NCBI GenBank assembly: GCA_964649085.1
Contig: CAZYPN010000007.1
Span: 62,001-126,000, forward strand
DNA length: 64,000 nucleotides
DNA from: JADMJV01 sp964649085
Lineage (GTDB): Bacteria > Vulcanimicrobiota > Xenobia > Xenobiales > JADMJV01
Direction: 5' to 3'
Positions 23,445 to 32,019 of the stretch are shown here, piece after piece (the stretch's first letter is position 1; each line of letters opens with the position of its first letter). The notes under the pieces were generated by a model that was not told the DNA's origin, did no database searches, and worked only from the letters and a program-made list of their open reading frames with translations. A program made the position numbers and the translations under genes.

Positions 23445-24485
23445 GTGGTTCAATCCCGGTCTGATTCACCCCAAGGAAATCGCATTCGTGCGGGCGTACT
23501 TGGGGTAGGTCATTTTCTGCCCCAGGAAATCCTCAGCAACGAGGACCTGACCCATTTCGTCGACACCACCGATGAGTGGATACGAGGGCGCACCGGCATT
23601 CAGGCTCGGCGCAGGGCCGACCCCGAGCACGCCACCTCCGATCTGGCCTACCACGCGGCTCTGCAGGCTTTGCAGTCGGCCCGTGTGGAAGCCGAGGAAC
23701 TGGATCTGGTCATCGTGGCCACCATGACGCCCGACACCGCCATGCCGGCCACTGCCTGCCGAGTGCAGCAACGCCTGGGGGCTCATCGGGCCGGCGGTTT
23801 CGATGTCAATATCGCCTGCTCGGGCTTTGTCTACGCTCTGGCCATCGGTGCCCAGTTTATTAGCAGTGGCCTCTATCGCCGGGTTCTGGTGGTAGGGGCC
23901 GATGTCATGACCCGGGTGATGAACTGGAATGACCGCACCACCTGCGTGCTTTTCGGCGACGGAGCGGGAGCAGTGGTGCTGGGCCCCGTGCAATCCGAGT
24001 TTGGCATATTGGGCATCCACTTGGGCGTCGACGGCAGCGGCGCCGAGAGCCTCACCATTCGGGCCCCCGGCAGTCGGATACCGGCAAGTTCTAAAGAGGC
24101 TCGTCCAGAAGACTTTTTCCTGACCATGGTCGGGCCGGAAGTTTTTCGCTTCGCCGTAAACGTGATGGGCGAGGCCGCTCTGAAGGCCCTGGAGGCAGCC
24201 GGAAAACAGCCAGCCGACGTAGGATTGTTCATCCCCCATCAGGCCAATGCCCGCATCATCGAGGCGGCTCGCAAACGCCTGGAGCTGCCACCGGAAAAGG
24301 TCTTCAGCAACGTTCAGCACTATGGAAACACCAGCTGTGGCTCGGTGCCCATCGCGCTCTTTGAAGCCCTGCAGCAAGGGCGAATTCAGAGCGGAGACCT
24401 GGTGGTGCTGGTGGGCTTTGGCGGAGGACTATCCTGGGCTTCGGTGGCGTTGCGCTGGGGCGGTGGAATTGAGGAGAACACATGA
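23445..24485 (+). CDS. fabH: 3-oxoacyl-ACP synthase III
   Basis: 346 residues with the Cys-His-Asn triad of KAS III: C125 (NIACSGF), H265 (FIPHQANAR) and N295 (HYGNTSCGS). TDEWIRGRTGIQARR is the CoA-side signature. It condenses acetyl-CoA (or a branched starter) with malonyl-ACP to begin type II fatty-acid synthesis. The chosen GTG (23445) lies 6 bp after rpmF but has only a weak ribosome site and gives about 14 residues before the usual start; a better-placed AAGGAA precedes an ATT codon at 23484, so the true start is uncertain. The stop overlaps fabG by 4 bp. Confidence 0.95.
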   Translation: MVQSRSDSPQGNRIRAGVLGVGHFLPQEILSNEDLTHFVDTTDEWIRGRTGIQARRRADPEHATSDLAYHAALQALQSARVEAEELDLVIVATMTPDTAMPATACRVQQRLGAHRAGGFDVNIACSGFVYALAIGAQFISSGLYRRVLVVGADVMTRVMNWNDRTTCVLFGDGAGAVVLGPVQSEFGILGIHLGVDGSGAESLTIRAPGSRIPASSKEARPEDFFLTMVGPEVFRFAVNVMGEAALKALEAAGKQPADVGLFIPHQANARIIEAARKRLELPPEKVFSNVQHYGNTSCGSVPIALFEALQQGRIQSGDLVVLVGFGGGLSWASVALRWGGGIEENT

Positions 24486-25225
24486 TGGAGTTGCAAGGAC
24501 AGAAAGCGGTCGTTACCGGAGCCAGCCGAGGAATAGGCGCGGCCATCGCTCGCGAGCTGGCCGCGGCCGGCGCCGAAGTGGCGCTGGTGGCGCGCAGCCA
24601 GGAGGCCCTGAACCAGAGAGTGGAGGAAATCCTCGCTGCCGGCGGTGCCGCCCGGGCCTATGCCGTGGATCTGGGCGACCATAAAGCCTGGGAGAGCACT
24701 CTGCAACAGGCCCATCAAGATTTGGGACGGCTGGACGTGCTGGTGAACAACGCCGGCATCACTCGTGATCGGCTGATCATTCAAATGAAAGACGACGACT
24801 GGGATGAGGTCATGCAGGTCAATCTGCGCTCAGCCTTTGTGGCCTGCCGCACGGCAGCAAAAATCATGCTGCGCCAGCGCTCGGGGCGAATCATTCAGGT
24901 CAGCTCGGTCATCGGCGTGGTCGGGAACGCCGGTCAGGCCAACTATGCAGCTTCCAAGGCTGGAACACTGGGCCTGGTGCGCTCGCTGGCCAAAGAGCTG
25001 GCCTCGCGCAGTATCACCGTGAACGCCATCGCCCCCGGGTATATCGATACCGATATGACCGCAGGACTTTCGGAGAAAATCAAGGAGGGGGTGCTGCAGC
25101 AGATCCCCCTGGGAAGACTGGGTAAACCCGAGGATATTGCGCCTCTGGTGCGCTTTTTGAGCGGACCCGGAGCGACCTATATCACCGGGCAGGTATTTCA
25201 TGTGGACGGTGGAATGGTCATCTGA
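24482..25225 (+). CDS. fabG: 3-oxoacyl-ACP reductase
   Basis: A 247-residue short-chain dehydrogenase. VTGASRGIGAAIARELAAAG is the NADPH motif, NNAGITRDRL the NNAG motif, and VSSVIGVVGNAGQANYAASK supplies the Ser-Tyr-Lys catalytic set. APGYIDTDMT is typical of FabG. It reduces 3-oxoacyl-ACP in each elongation round. It overlaps fabH by 4 bp and precedes acpP by 64 bp. Two short hairpins lie in that gap. Confidence 0.95.
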   Translation: MMELQGQKAVVTGASRGIGAAIARELAAAGAEVALVARSQEALNQRVEEILAAGGAARAYAVDLGDHKAWESTLQQAHQDLGRLDVLVNNAGITRDRLIIQMKDDDWDEVMQVNLRSAFVACRTAAKIMLRQRSGRIIQVSSVIGVVGNAGQANYAASKAGTLGLVRSLAKELASRSITVNAIAPGYIDTDMTAGLSEKIKEGVLQQIPLGRLGKPEDIAPLVRFLSGPGATYITGQVFHVDGGMVI

Positions 25226-25289
25226 TTTTTCGCGGGGAATCCGCATCAGGACTTACTGTTGCGCAAAGCAACACGCATGGGAGTAGCAA

Positions 25290-25532
25290 ATGGCAACTGT
25301 GGCAGAACGAGTAAAGAAGATTGTGATGGAGCAACTGGGCGTGGAGGAAGTGCAGGTCACCGAGACCGCTTCTTTCCAGGAAGACCTGGGAGCCGACTCC
25401 TTGGACACCGTCGAGATGGTCATGGCCTTCGAGACCGAGTTCAAGATCGAAATCCCCGATGAGGATGCTTCCAGCATCACCAACGTCCAGGAGGCGGTTG
25501 GTTACATCGAAAAGCGACTGGCCGGCGGCTAG
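25290..25532 (+). CDS. acpP: Acyl carrier protein
   Basis: 80 residues, acidic and helical. S37 in EDLGADSLDTVEMVMAFE is the 4'-phosphopantetheine site. GGGAG lies 6 bp before the ATG. It carries acyl chains for the Fab enzymes upstream, and could be the acyl donor for the acyl-ACP-reductase-like protein at 46.6 kb. It is the last gene before a strong bidirectional terminator. fabD and fabF are not in this window. Confidence 0.97.
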   Translation: MATVAERVKKIVMEQLGVEEVQVTETASFQEDLGADSLDTVEMVMAFETEFKIEIPDEDASSITNVQEAVGYIEKRLAGG

Positions 25533-25553
25533 TCCAACCGCTCATCGCAAAGC

Positions 25554-25590
25554 AAAAAGAGAGGGCCTCGTCGAGAGGTCCTCTCTTTTT
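25554..25590. terminator. Bidirectional intrinsic terminator between acpP and the lipoprotein gene
   Basis: A 16-bp stem: AAAAAGAGAGGGCCTC (25554-25569), GTCGA loop, GAGGTCCTCTCTTTTT (25575-25590), with one G-T pair. The A-run and T-run make it symmetrical, so it can end both the rightward fab transcript and the leftward lipoprotein transcript. It is the strongest terminator in the window. Confidence 0.9.
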
Positions 25591-25612
25591 GCCTTTTTCC
25601 AGTCACCTGCCC

Positions 25613-26170
25613 TCAGGGTTCAAGCTCAAACGATTTCACCAGTGCCAGAAACGTGGCCCGGTTGGCATCGTAGACGGCCGGATCGGCGGTGAACACCAGC
25701 GAGTAGAGCACTTTCTTCTGAGTGAAGATCTGCACTTGCATCCCCTTCTGCACCGGCGCACTCGGCCCGGCGTCGCGGAGCTCGTATTCCATGTGGTAGG
25801 CGTTTTCTTTGTCCGGCTCGTCAAACTTGTGCTCGTACCACTGTTTGAGAATCTTGCCCTGACGCGCTGAAATGCCGTTCCCCAGGCGATCCATGAACTC
25901 CTGAGTTTGGGCCACCCCCTCGGTAATGGTCACGGCGATGTGGCCTCGTCCTTGGGGAGGCTCGAAAATGACCGCCGCAATTTCCTTAGGGTCTTTGCTG
26001 TCGGGGCTCTTCTCCTGACGAACCTTCCAATCTTTGGGGGGCGAAAGCTTCACTTTCTGCTGATGAATCGTGTAGCTCTGGGTGGTTTCCACGGCCGGTC
26101 GCGAGCAGCCCCCCAGCAACAGGGTGGCGGCCACCCACAAACAGGCTCCGGTCTTGAAAATCTTTCTCAT
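25613..26170 (-). CDS. Lipoprotein, PsbP/Mog1-like fold possible
   Basis: 185 residues. The signal peptide MRKIFKTGACLWVAATLLLG is followed by lipobox LLGGC with C22 as the lipidation site. The mature part (VKLSPPKDWKVRQEK, AAVIFEPPQGRGHIAVTITE, EYELRDAG, LVFTADPAVYDANRATFLAL, VKSFEL) has the strand pattern of small PsbP-like lipoproteins ('P.gW...', 'i..Sf'). It should sit on the outer face of the cytoplasmic membrane or in the outer membrane. Function unknown. Convergent with the acpP operon. Confidence 0.75.
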   Translation of the reverse strand: MRKIFKTGACLWVAATLLLGGCSRPAVETTQSYTIHQQKVKLSPPKDWKVRQEKSPDSKDPKEIAAVIFEPPQGRGHIAVTITEGVAQTQEFMDRLGNGISARQGKILKQWYEHKFDEPDKENAYHMEYELRDAGPSAPVQKGMQVQIFTQKKVLYSLVFTADPAVYDANRATFLALVKSFELEP

Positions 26171-26226
26171 GAGCGGGGTTTCTGTCTGCCCCAGGTCTCA
26201 ACCTGCTGGCCACGAAAGGCGGCCGC

Positions 26227-26742
26227 ATGATTCTTGAGTATCAGGGCTATACCCCAGACATTCACCCGGAGGTCTTCATCGCCCCCCAGGCCATCATCAT
26301 CGGCCAGGTCAAATTGGGAGCCCAATGCTCGATCTGGTTTAACGCCGTGTTGCGGGGTGACAACGACGAAATCACCATTGGGGCTCGCAGCAATCTGCAA
26401 GAGAACGTCGTGTGCCACGTCGACTTTGGCTTTCCTTTAACCGTGGGCGACGACTGCGTCATTGGTCACGCGGCCGTGCTTCACGGCTGTTCCCTGGGAG
26501 ACCGCGTGCTGGTGGGCATAGGAGCAAAGATCCTCAACGGTGCCCGGGTCGAGGACGAAGTCGTAATCGGGGCCGGTTCGCTGGTTCCCGAAGGCTCCCA
26601 GCTGGCCTCGGGCTATCTCTACCTGGGCGTGCCCGTTCGCCAGGTGCGTCGACTGCGGCCCGACGAACTGCAACGTCTGAAGCGAGGAGCCGCCAGTTAC
26701 GTGGAAAAGGGCGCTACTTACCGACTGTTGCTGCAAGGATAA
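26227..26742 (+). CDS. Gamma-carbonic-anhydrase-family protein
   Basis: 171 residues of left-handed beta-helix hexapeptide repeats. SIWFNAVLRGDNDEITIGAR, NLQENVVCHVD and CVIGHAAVLHGC give the Arg/Asp pair and three zinc-ligand histidines of the CamH/YrdA group. It may hydrate CO2, but many relatives have no measured activity. It lies 8 bp before asd in a same-strand run; the link to aspartate-family synthesis is probably only transcriptional. Confidence 0.85.
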   Translation: MILEYQGYTPDIHPEVFIAPQAIIIGQVKLGAQCSIWFNAVLRGDNDEITIGARSNLQENVVCHVDFGFPLTVGDDCVIGHAAVLHGCSLGDRVLVGIGAKILNGARVEDEVVIGAGSLVPEGSQLASGYLYLGVPVRQVRRLRPDELQRLKRGAASYVEKGATYRLLLQG

Positions 26743-26750
26743 GGAGTATC

Positions 26751-27746
26751 ATGAAGGTCGCGATTGTAGGGGCCACCGGGGCGGTGGGCTCAACCATGAT
26801 CCAATCTGTGCTTGAACTGGGGTTGCAACCCACTCAGTGGCACCTGCTGGCCAGTGCTCGCAGCGCGGGCACCAGTCTGGAGGTAGCCGGACAGACCCTG
26901 CAGGTTGGCGATATTGAGCAGTTCAACTTTGAAGGCGTCGAACTGGCTCTGTTTGCCGGCGGAGAAATCGCCTCCGAGCGCTTCGTTCCTCGCGCCCGCG
27001 AGGCCGGTGCCGTGTGCATCGACAACAGCGCCTCCTTTCGCATGGACCCCAAGGTTCCGCTGGTGGTGCCCGAAGTCAATCCCGAGGCGCTGCGAGGCCA
27101 CCAGGGCATCATCGCCAACCCCAATTGCTCGACAATCCAGATGGTGGTCGCCCTGAAGCCCTTTGTCGATCTGGGTTTGGAGCGGGTTTGCGTCAGCACC
27201 TACCAGTCCGTCTCGGGAACTGGCAAAGATGCCATCGAGGAACTGGCGCAGCAGGTCCGGGCCTGGGCTGCCGACGAGGCCGAACCCGAGCCCCGAGTCT
27301 ATCCGGCCCCGATCGCCTTTAACCTGATCCCTCAGATCGCCAGCTTTGGGCCCGACGGGTTCACGGGAGAAGAGCGCAAAATGATGGAAGAAACACGAAA
27401 GATTCTCGAACTTCCTCAGTTGCGCATCACGGCCACCTGCGTTCGCGTGCCCGTGTTCTACGCTCACTCCGAAAGCCTGCACCTGGAACTGAGCCACCCC
27501 TGCAGTCCGGAAGAAGCTCGCCAGCGCCTGGCCGCCGCTCCCGGTGTGGTGGTTATGGCCGATGGACCGCAACCCACGCCCCTGCAAGCGGCCCATCAGG
27601 ACCAGGTTCTGGTCGGACGCATCCGCCGTGATCCCTCCTGTGACAACGGCTTGCAGCTGTGGGTAGTGGCCGACAACCTGCGCAAGGGCGCCGCCAGCAA
27701 CGCCGTGCAAATCGCCTGTAAGATGAAAGAGATGGGCCTGCTGTGA
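26751..27746 (+). CDS. asd: Aspartate-semialdehyde dehydrogenase
   Basis: 331 residues from ATG 26751 with AAGGAG 5 bp upstream; a longer open frame starting at 26412 lies over the preceding gene and is not used. MKVAIVGATGAVGSTMIQ is the NADP site, and ANPNCSTIQMVVAL carries the active-site Cys. YQSVSGTGKDAIEEL and RVPVFYAHSESLHLE supply the conserved substrate-side residues. It reduces aspartyl phosphate to the semialdehyde for lysine, threonine, methionine and diaminopimelate. The next gene supplies its substrate. Confidence 0.96.
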   Translation: MKVAIVGATGAVGSTMIQSVLELGLQPTQWHLLASARSAGTSLEVAGQTLQVGDIEQFNFEGVELALFAGGEIASERFVPRAREAGAVCIDNSASFRMDPKVPLVVPEVNPEALRGHQGIIANPNCSTIQMVVALKPFVDLGLERVCVSTYQSVSGTGKDAIEELAQQVRAWAADEAEPEPRVYPAPIAFNLIPQIASFGPDGFTGEERKMMEETRKILELPQLRITATCVRVPVFYAHSESLHLELSHPCSPEEARQRLAAAPGVVVMADGPQPTPLQAAHQDQVLVGRIRRDPSCDNGLQLWVVADNLRKGAASNAVQIACKMKEMGLL

Positions 27747-28948
27747 ACATCATCGTGCAAAAATTCGGTGGCACTTCCGTGGCCAGCGAGGAAGGCCGAC
27801 TGCGCGTAGCCGACAAGGTCAGTGAAGCCCTGAACAAGGGACTCTCACCGGTGGTGGTGGTTTCGGCCATGGGTCGCCACCCTCAACCCTATGCTACCGA
27901 CACCTTGCTCTCGTTGCTCGGCCCCTATACCGCCTACCACGACAAGCGCGAACTGGACCTGATCATGGCCTGTGGCGAGACCATTTCGGCCGTGCTCATG
28001 AGCCACTATCTGCGCAGCCTGGGCCATCATGCCGAGGCCTTCGACGCGTTTCGAGCGGGCATTCGCTGCAGCGACCGCCACGGCGACGGGGCCGTGCTCA
28101 AAGTGGTGCCCGATGCGCTGCTGGCCTCGCTCAAATCGGGCAACATCCCGGTGGTCACGGGGTTTCAGGGCGTCAACGAAAACCTCGAAGTCACCACCCT
28201 GGGACGGGGCGGCAGCGATACCAGTGCTGTAGTGCTGGGGGCCGCTCTCAAGGCCCAGGTGGTGGAGATTTACACCGATGTGGATGGCGTCATGACGGCC
28301 GACCCGCGGGTGTGCGACCAGGCCAGCATTCTGGCCCAGGTCAGCTTCGAAGAGATGGGCGAACTGGCAGGCGAGGGGGCCAAGGTGGTTCATCCACGGG
28401 CCGTAGACCTGGCGGGGGATCACAATCTGCCCGTGTGGATCAAGAACACCTTCGGCAACGCCTTTGGCACGCTGCTGTCGCCGGTTCCCCCCCAGCAAGC
28501 CATCGAGAAGACCCGGGTGGTGACGGCGGTGGCCCATATGCTGGGCCTGTCTCAGGTGCGTATCGATTTCCCCGCCGAGGCCGGCGACGAGGCCCGCTTG
28601 CAGGTGATGCAGGCGATGGCCGAACGCGACATCAACCTCGATCTCGTCAACGTCTGCGGCACTCAGCTCTACTTCATTTTTCGCAGCCAACCCTGGCCCC
28701 AGGCACAGCAAGCCCTCGAGCAACTGGGATACCCCTACGAAGTGCGCCACGACTGTGCCAAAATTTCGCTGGTTGGGGCGGGCATGCGCGGAACTCCGGG
28801 GGTTGCCCTGCGCGCCCATCGCTGCCTGGCCCGGGCTGGCGTTGAAGTGTATCACAGCACCGACTCCAACATCACCATCAGCTGCCTGATCCCCGCCAGC
28901 AAACTACGCCAGGCCATGACTGCCGTGCATCGCGAATTTGATTTATAA
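27743..28948 (+). CDS. lysC: Aspartate kinase
   Basis: 401 residues with a GTG start overlapping the asd stop by 4 bp. VQKFGGTSVASEEGRLRVAD is the kinase signature, TTLGRGGSDTSAVVLGAAL the nucleotide site, and IYTDVDGVMTADPRVC the substrate region. Two C-terminal ACT domains (TAVAHMLGLSQVRIDFPAEA and following; KISLVGAGMRGTPGVALRAH) imply feedback inhibition by lysine and/or threonine. It phosphorylates aspartate, the first committed step before Asd. Confidence 0.95.
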   Translation: MNIIVQKFGGTSVASEEGRLRVADKVSEALNKGLSPVVVVSAMGRHPQPYATDTLLSLLGPYTAYHDKRELDLIMACGETISAVLMSHYLRSLGHHAEAFDAFRAGIRCSDRHGDGAVLKVVPDALLASLKSGNIPVVTGFQGVNENLEVTTLGRGGSDTSAVVLGAALKAQVVEIYTDVDGVMTADPRVCDQASILAQVSFEEMGELAGEGAKVVHPRAVDLAGDHNLPVWIKNTFGNAFGTLLSPVPPQQAIEKTRVVTAVAHMLGLSQVRIDFPAEAGDEARLQVMQAMAERDINLDLVNVCGTQLYFIFRSQPWPQAQQALEQLGYPYEVRHDCAKISLVGAGMRGTPGVALRAHRCLARAGVEVYHSTDSNITISCLIPASKLRQAMTAVHREFDL

Positions 28949-28957
28949 TCGAAGCTC

Positions 28958-29305
28958 ATGATCAAAGTTGCCCTGGCCTCGCTGGCTTTGGGGGTGGCAC
29001 TCGCCCTCAGCGGTCGCTACGCTCCTCGCCGTGGCCAGGCTGCCTGGTCGGCCCTGCGAGCCGCCCTCAAAGCCCTACTTGGAAGCAGCCTGCTGGCCAT
29101 GGCTATGGCTGCGTTCTCGGGTGGTCGCCCCTATCTGTTGGAAATCTACTGGCTCGCTTTCGCCATGTTGAGCGCCCCGGCCATGGCCGCCACGGCCTTC
29201 ATCATGGCCGTGCGCCGCCCGGCCACTGCCGATTTCTCGAAAATCTACCAGCAGGCCGTGGCTCCGGCCGACGGCAAGGACTCGCTTCCCCCTGAGCGAA
29301 CCTAG
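28958..29305 (+). CDS. Small membrane protein, unrecognised
   Basis: 115 residues with an N-terminal hydrophobic segment (VALASLALGVALALSG), two central ones (LGSSLLAMAMAAFSG; LEIYWLAFAMLSAPAMAATAFIMAV) and a polar C-terminal tail. It lies 9 bp after lysC and 4 bp before the receiver-BTAD gene, so it may belong to the signalling locus that follows. No family recognised. Confidence 0.6.
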   Translation: MIKVALASLALGVALALSGRYAPRRGQAAWSALRAALKALLGSSLLAMAMAAFSGGRPYLLEIYWLAFAMLSAPAMAATAFIMAVRRPATADFSKIYQQAVAPADGKDSLPPERT

Positions 29306-29309
29306 TCGA

Positions 29310-31619
29310 GTGTCAACCGAAGCCTTCCGCGTTCTCGTTCTCGAGGACGACCCCAACCTCAGGCAAGTCCTGGAAGCCCTCCTTCAAGACGAAGGCTACT
29401 TTGTGCTGGCCGCCGACTCGGGCGAGGCCGCCATCGAGCTGGCCCGCGACCGGCGCTTCGACCTGATCGTGGCCGATATTCGCATGCCCGGTATCGACGG
29501 CCTGGACACCGTGCAGCACCTGCGTTCTCACGACCCCAGCCTGCAGAGTTTGGTGATGACCGGCTACGCCTCGGAAGAGGATCCTATCCGGGCTCTGCAT
29601 ATCGGGGTTCAGGCCTATCTGAGAAAACCGTTTTCGCTGGACGATTTCCTGGCCCGGGTTCGCGAACTGGCCGAAAAAACTCGGGCAGCTCGCCAGCAAC
29701 AGGCCGCCCTCGAGCGCGTGGGAGGCTCGCTGAAGTGGGCCCTGCGCCACTGCCTGGCCGAAGGCGTAAAGGCCGGCACCCGCACCATCGTCGATCTGGT
29801 GCAGCTGGTGCAGCAGCTGGCCCGGGGCCTGGGGTTACGCTCCCAGGAAAACTATCCGCCCTGGCTCGAGTGCGCCGCCCTGGTAGCCTGCCTAAGACGC
29901 TTTGGCCTGGGAGGCGTGCGCGTCGGCGACGAGCCCAACTGGCCCGAGCCTGTCGAGGAAATTCTCGGGTCGCTTGATGAGCGTTGGGACGGCCAGGGAG
30001 TGCCCGAAGGCCTGTCGGGGGAAGCCATCCCCGTTTCTTCAAGGCTGGTGGCTCTGGCGCTCAGTGCCTGGCAGGCGGGATATTCGCTGGGCGACGCTCG
30101 CGCCTCCCAGCTGGAAAGTGCTGACCCGGGCCGCTTCGACCCCACCATGCTGCGCTATCTCTCCAGCCAACCTCAGGCACGCGAGGCCGTCGGCGCTGGG
30201 GCCGCACACCTGCTGGGCGTGTGCGCCATTTTGCTGGAGAAAGGTGCCTACCGCCAGGTTCGCGAGCTCTACCGCGAGATACTCTCCGAGGAATGCCTGG
30301 CCAGCCAGCGCGTCGAGGCCTTGCTGGGCATGACCCAGGTGGCCCTGGGCGAGGGCATTGTCGCCGAGGCGCTCCAGTATGCCCGTCAACTGATGGAAGC
30401 CTGCGATTCGGTGGGTCCGCTTACGCGGGCCAACTCGCTGCTGCGGCTGGGCATCGTGCTCGGCGCTCGCGGCCTGGAGGCCGGCGTCGACTGCATTCGT
30501 CAGGCCCAACGTCAATTTCTGGCCGCGCGCCACGCCCTGGGGGTGGCCGAATCGACGCTGGCGCTTTCTCACTTTGGAAACCAGTTGCTGGAACTTTCCA
30601 GTCAGGCGCTGGGCGAATTCTTGCGGGCCCAGCAGATCGGACGCTGGCTGCGCACCAATCCCTGGATCGTTCCCTGTCTGTTGGACCGCTGTGGCGAAGA
30701 CGCCCTGGTGCGCCGACTGGTGCGCACGGTGCAGCGCGAGTATCCCGACTATCTCAAGCGCCTGCACGCCTCGCCTGCGCTGTCGGACGTGGGGCGCAGG
30801 CGCCTGGCTGAACTGCTTGAGCCCCAGGTTGATGAGCCACAGGAAGACAGCAACGAGGCCGTTGCCCCTCCCCTGCAGATCTTTTCGCTGGCCAGTTTCG
30901 AGGTGTTCCATCTGGGGCGGCGCGTGGACGAGCGCAACTGGCCCACCCAAAAGGTTAAGTATCTGGCCGCTCGGCTCTTCCTCGAACCCGGGCGTCCCAT
31001 TTCGGAAGACGTCCTGATTGACGACTTCTGGGCCGGTGAACTGGACAAGGGAAGGCGCAACCTGAGCTGGAGCCTGACCCAGTTGCGCCGGCTGCTGCGC
31101 GAACTGGTGGGAGATACGATTTCCATCGTACGACGGGGCAACTCGGTGGTGCTGAGCTGTGCCCAGAACCCCTGGCACGACGTGGTCGAGCTGGGGCAAA
31201 TTCTGGATGCGCTGGAAAGCCAGGGCCAGCAGCTGGAGCCCGAGGTCTGCGGCCGCCTGCTCAGCCTGTATCGTGGCAGTTACCTGCCCGAACACTACGC
31301 CGACTGGGCTGTGAGTTTTCGTGAACGGCTCGACAGCCGTATCTCGGCCTTTCTCACCCGGGCGCTTCAGGAAGGCGGCAAACTGACCCCGGCCGTGCGG
31401 GCCGAAATCGCCCACCGCCTGCTCGAGATCGATCCGTGCCATCAGCCGGCCTGCGGCGAGTTGATGAACCAGGCCGTGCAGCAAGGCAGGCCAGAGGAAG
31501 CCACAAGGCTGTTCAAGCGCCTGGAAACCCGGCTGCGCTCCGAACTGGGTGTCGAGCCCGACATCAAATTGGTCGAGTTGTTCTACCGTGCCGAACTGGG
31601 TCTGTCCCACAGTGTCTAA
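29310..31619 (+). CDS. Response regulator: receiver, long helical middle, winged helix and BTAD domain
   Basis: 769 residues. The receiver (1-115) is intact: acidic pair in VLEDDP, phospho-acceptor D56 (LIVADIRMPGIDG), T84 (LVMTGYA) and K106 (YLRKPFS). Residues ~120-500 are helical, partly TPR-like. Residues ~525-610 (FSLASFEVFHLGRRVDERNW, WAGELDKGRRNLSWSLTQLR) are the OmpR-like winged helix of SARP/AfsR regulators, and the rest (AEIAHRLLEIDPCHQPACGE, ATRLFKRLETRLRSELGVEP) is a bacterial transcriptional activation domain. It should be a phosphorylation-controlled activator. No histidine kinase is adjacent. Its stop overlaps the exported CxxC protein start, so it is probably co-expressed with the FecR and cyclase genes. 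Confidence 0.85.
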   Translation: MSTEAFRVLVLEDDPNLRQVLEALLQDEGYFVLAADSGEAAIELARDRRFDLIVADIRMPGIDGLDTVQHLRSHDPSLQSLVMTGYASEEDPIRALHIGVQAYLRKPFSLDDFLARVRELAEKTRAARQQQAALERVGGSLKWALRHCLAEGVKAGTRTIVDLVQLVQQLARGLGLRSQENYPPWLECAALVACLRRFGLGGVRVGDEPNWPEPVEEILGSLDERWDGQGVPEGLSGEAIPVSSRLVALALSAWQAGYSLGDARASQLESADPGRFDPTMLRYLSSQPQAREAVGAGAAHLLGVCAILLEKGAYRQVRELYREILSEECLASQRVEALLGMTQVALGEGIVAEALQYARQLMEACDSVGPLTRANSLLRLGIVLGARGLEAGVDCIRQAQRQFLAARHALGVAESTLALSHFGNQLLELSSQALGEFLRAQQIGRWLRTNPWIVPCLLDRCGEDALVRRLVRTVQREYPDYLKRLHASPALSDVGRRRLAELLEPQVDEPQEDSNEAVAPPLQIFSLASFEVFHLGRRVDERNWPTQKVKYLAARLFLEPGRPISEDVLIDDFWAGELDKGRRNLSWSLTQLRRLLRELVGDTISIVRRGNSVVLSCAQNPWHDVVELGQILDALESQGQQLEPEVCGRLLSLYRGSYLPEHYADWAVSFRERLDSRISAFLTRALQEGGKLTPAVRAEIAHRLLEIDPCHQPACGELMNQAVQQGRPEEATRLFKRLETRLRSELGVEPDIKLVELFYRAELGLSHSV

Positions 31620-32019
31620 GCGCACCCTGTTGGTGTTCCTGCTGGGCATCGGCCTGGGCTGGGCCAGCGACGCGGGGTACCAACTGTTGGTCAACGACCA
31701 GCCCTCGAAAACAAAGGTGCTGGTGCGCGATGGTCAGGTCACCGTGCCTCTCTATTTTCCGGTCGAAGACGAAGCCAGCGAATGGACGGTGAGCCTGCAG
31801 CGCGACCCCGGCGCTCATCAGGTTCGGGCCAAAATGCTGCGACAAAAGCGCAAGACTCGCGGCGAAACGGCTTGCTGGTCCTGTCAGGCGAACGGAAAAT
31901 GCTGGTTCGACTACCCCCCGGGCTCGGGGTTAAACTGGCAGGGAACCCCCGAGTATCAATGCAACGGCACCGGCCAGTGCATCACCTGCTCGGGCACGGG
32001 CAAAGTGGAAACGCCATGA
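31612..32019 (+). CDS. Exported small protein with DnaJ-like cysteine motifs
   Basis: 135 residues from GTG 31612, overlapping the upstream stop by 8 bp. SKRTLLVFLLGIGLGWASDA is a signal peptide or anchor. A beta-type region follows (KTKVLVRDGQVTVPLYFPVE). The C-terminal third has ACWSCQANGKCWFDYPPGSG, then YQCNGTGQCITCSGTGKVE, resembling the CxxCxG zinc modules of DnaJ with altered spacing. Outside the cytosol these cysteines could bind metal or form disulfides. The start overlaps the first FecR gene by 4 bp at the 3' side. Function unknown. Confidence 0.7.
   Translation: MSKRTLLVFLLGIGLGWASDAGYQLLVNDQPSKTKVLVRDGQVTVPLYFPVEDEASEWTVSLQRDPGAHQVRAKMLRQKRKTRGETACWSCQANGKCWFDYPPGSGLNWQGTPEYQCNGTGQCITCSGTGKVETP

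Noticed and set aside
25226..25289. Two small hairpins between fabG and acpP (GCGG/CCGC and TGTTGC/GCAACA)
   Set aside because: Short stems without a T-run or known motif; noted but not strong enough to call a regulator.
26412..27746. 444-residue plus-strand frame ending at asd's stop
   Set aside because: The first 113 residues are an out-of-frame reading of the gamma-carbonic anhydrase gene. asd starts at 26751 with AAGGAG.
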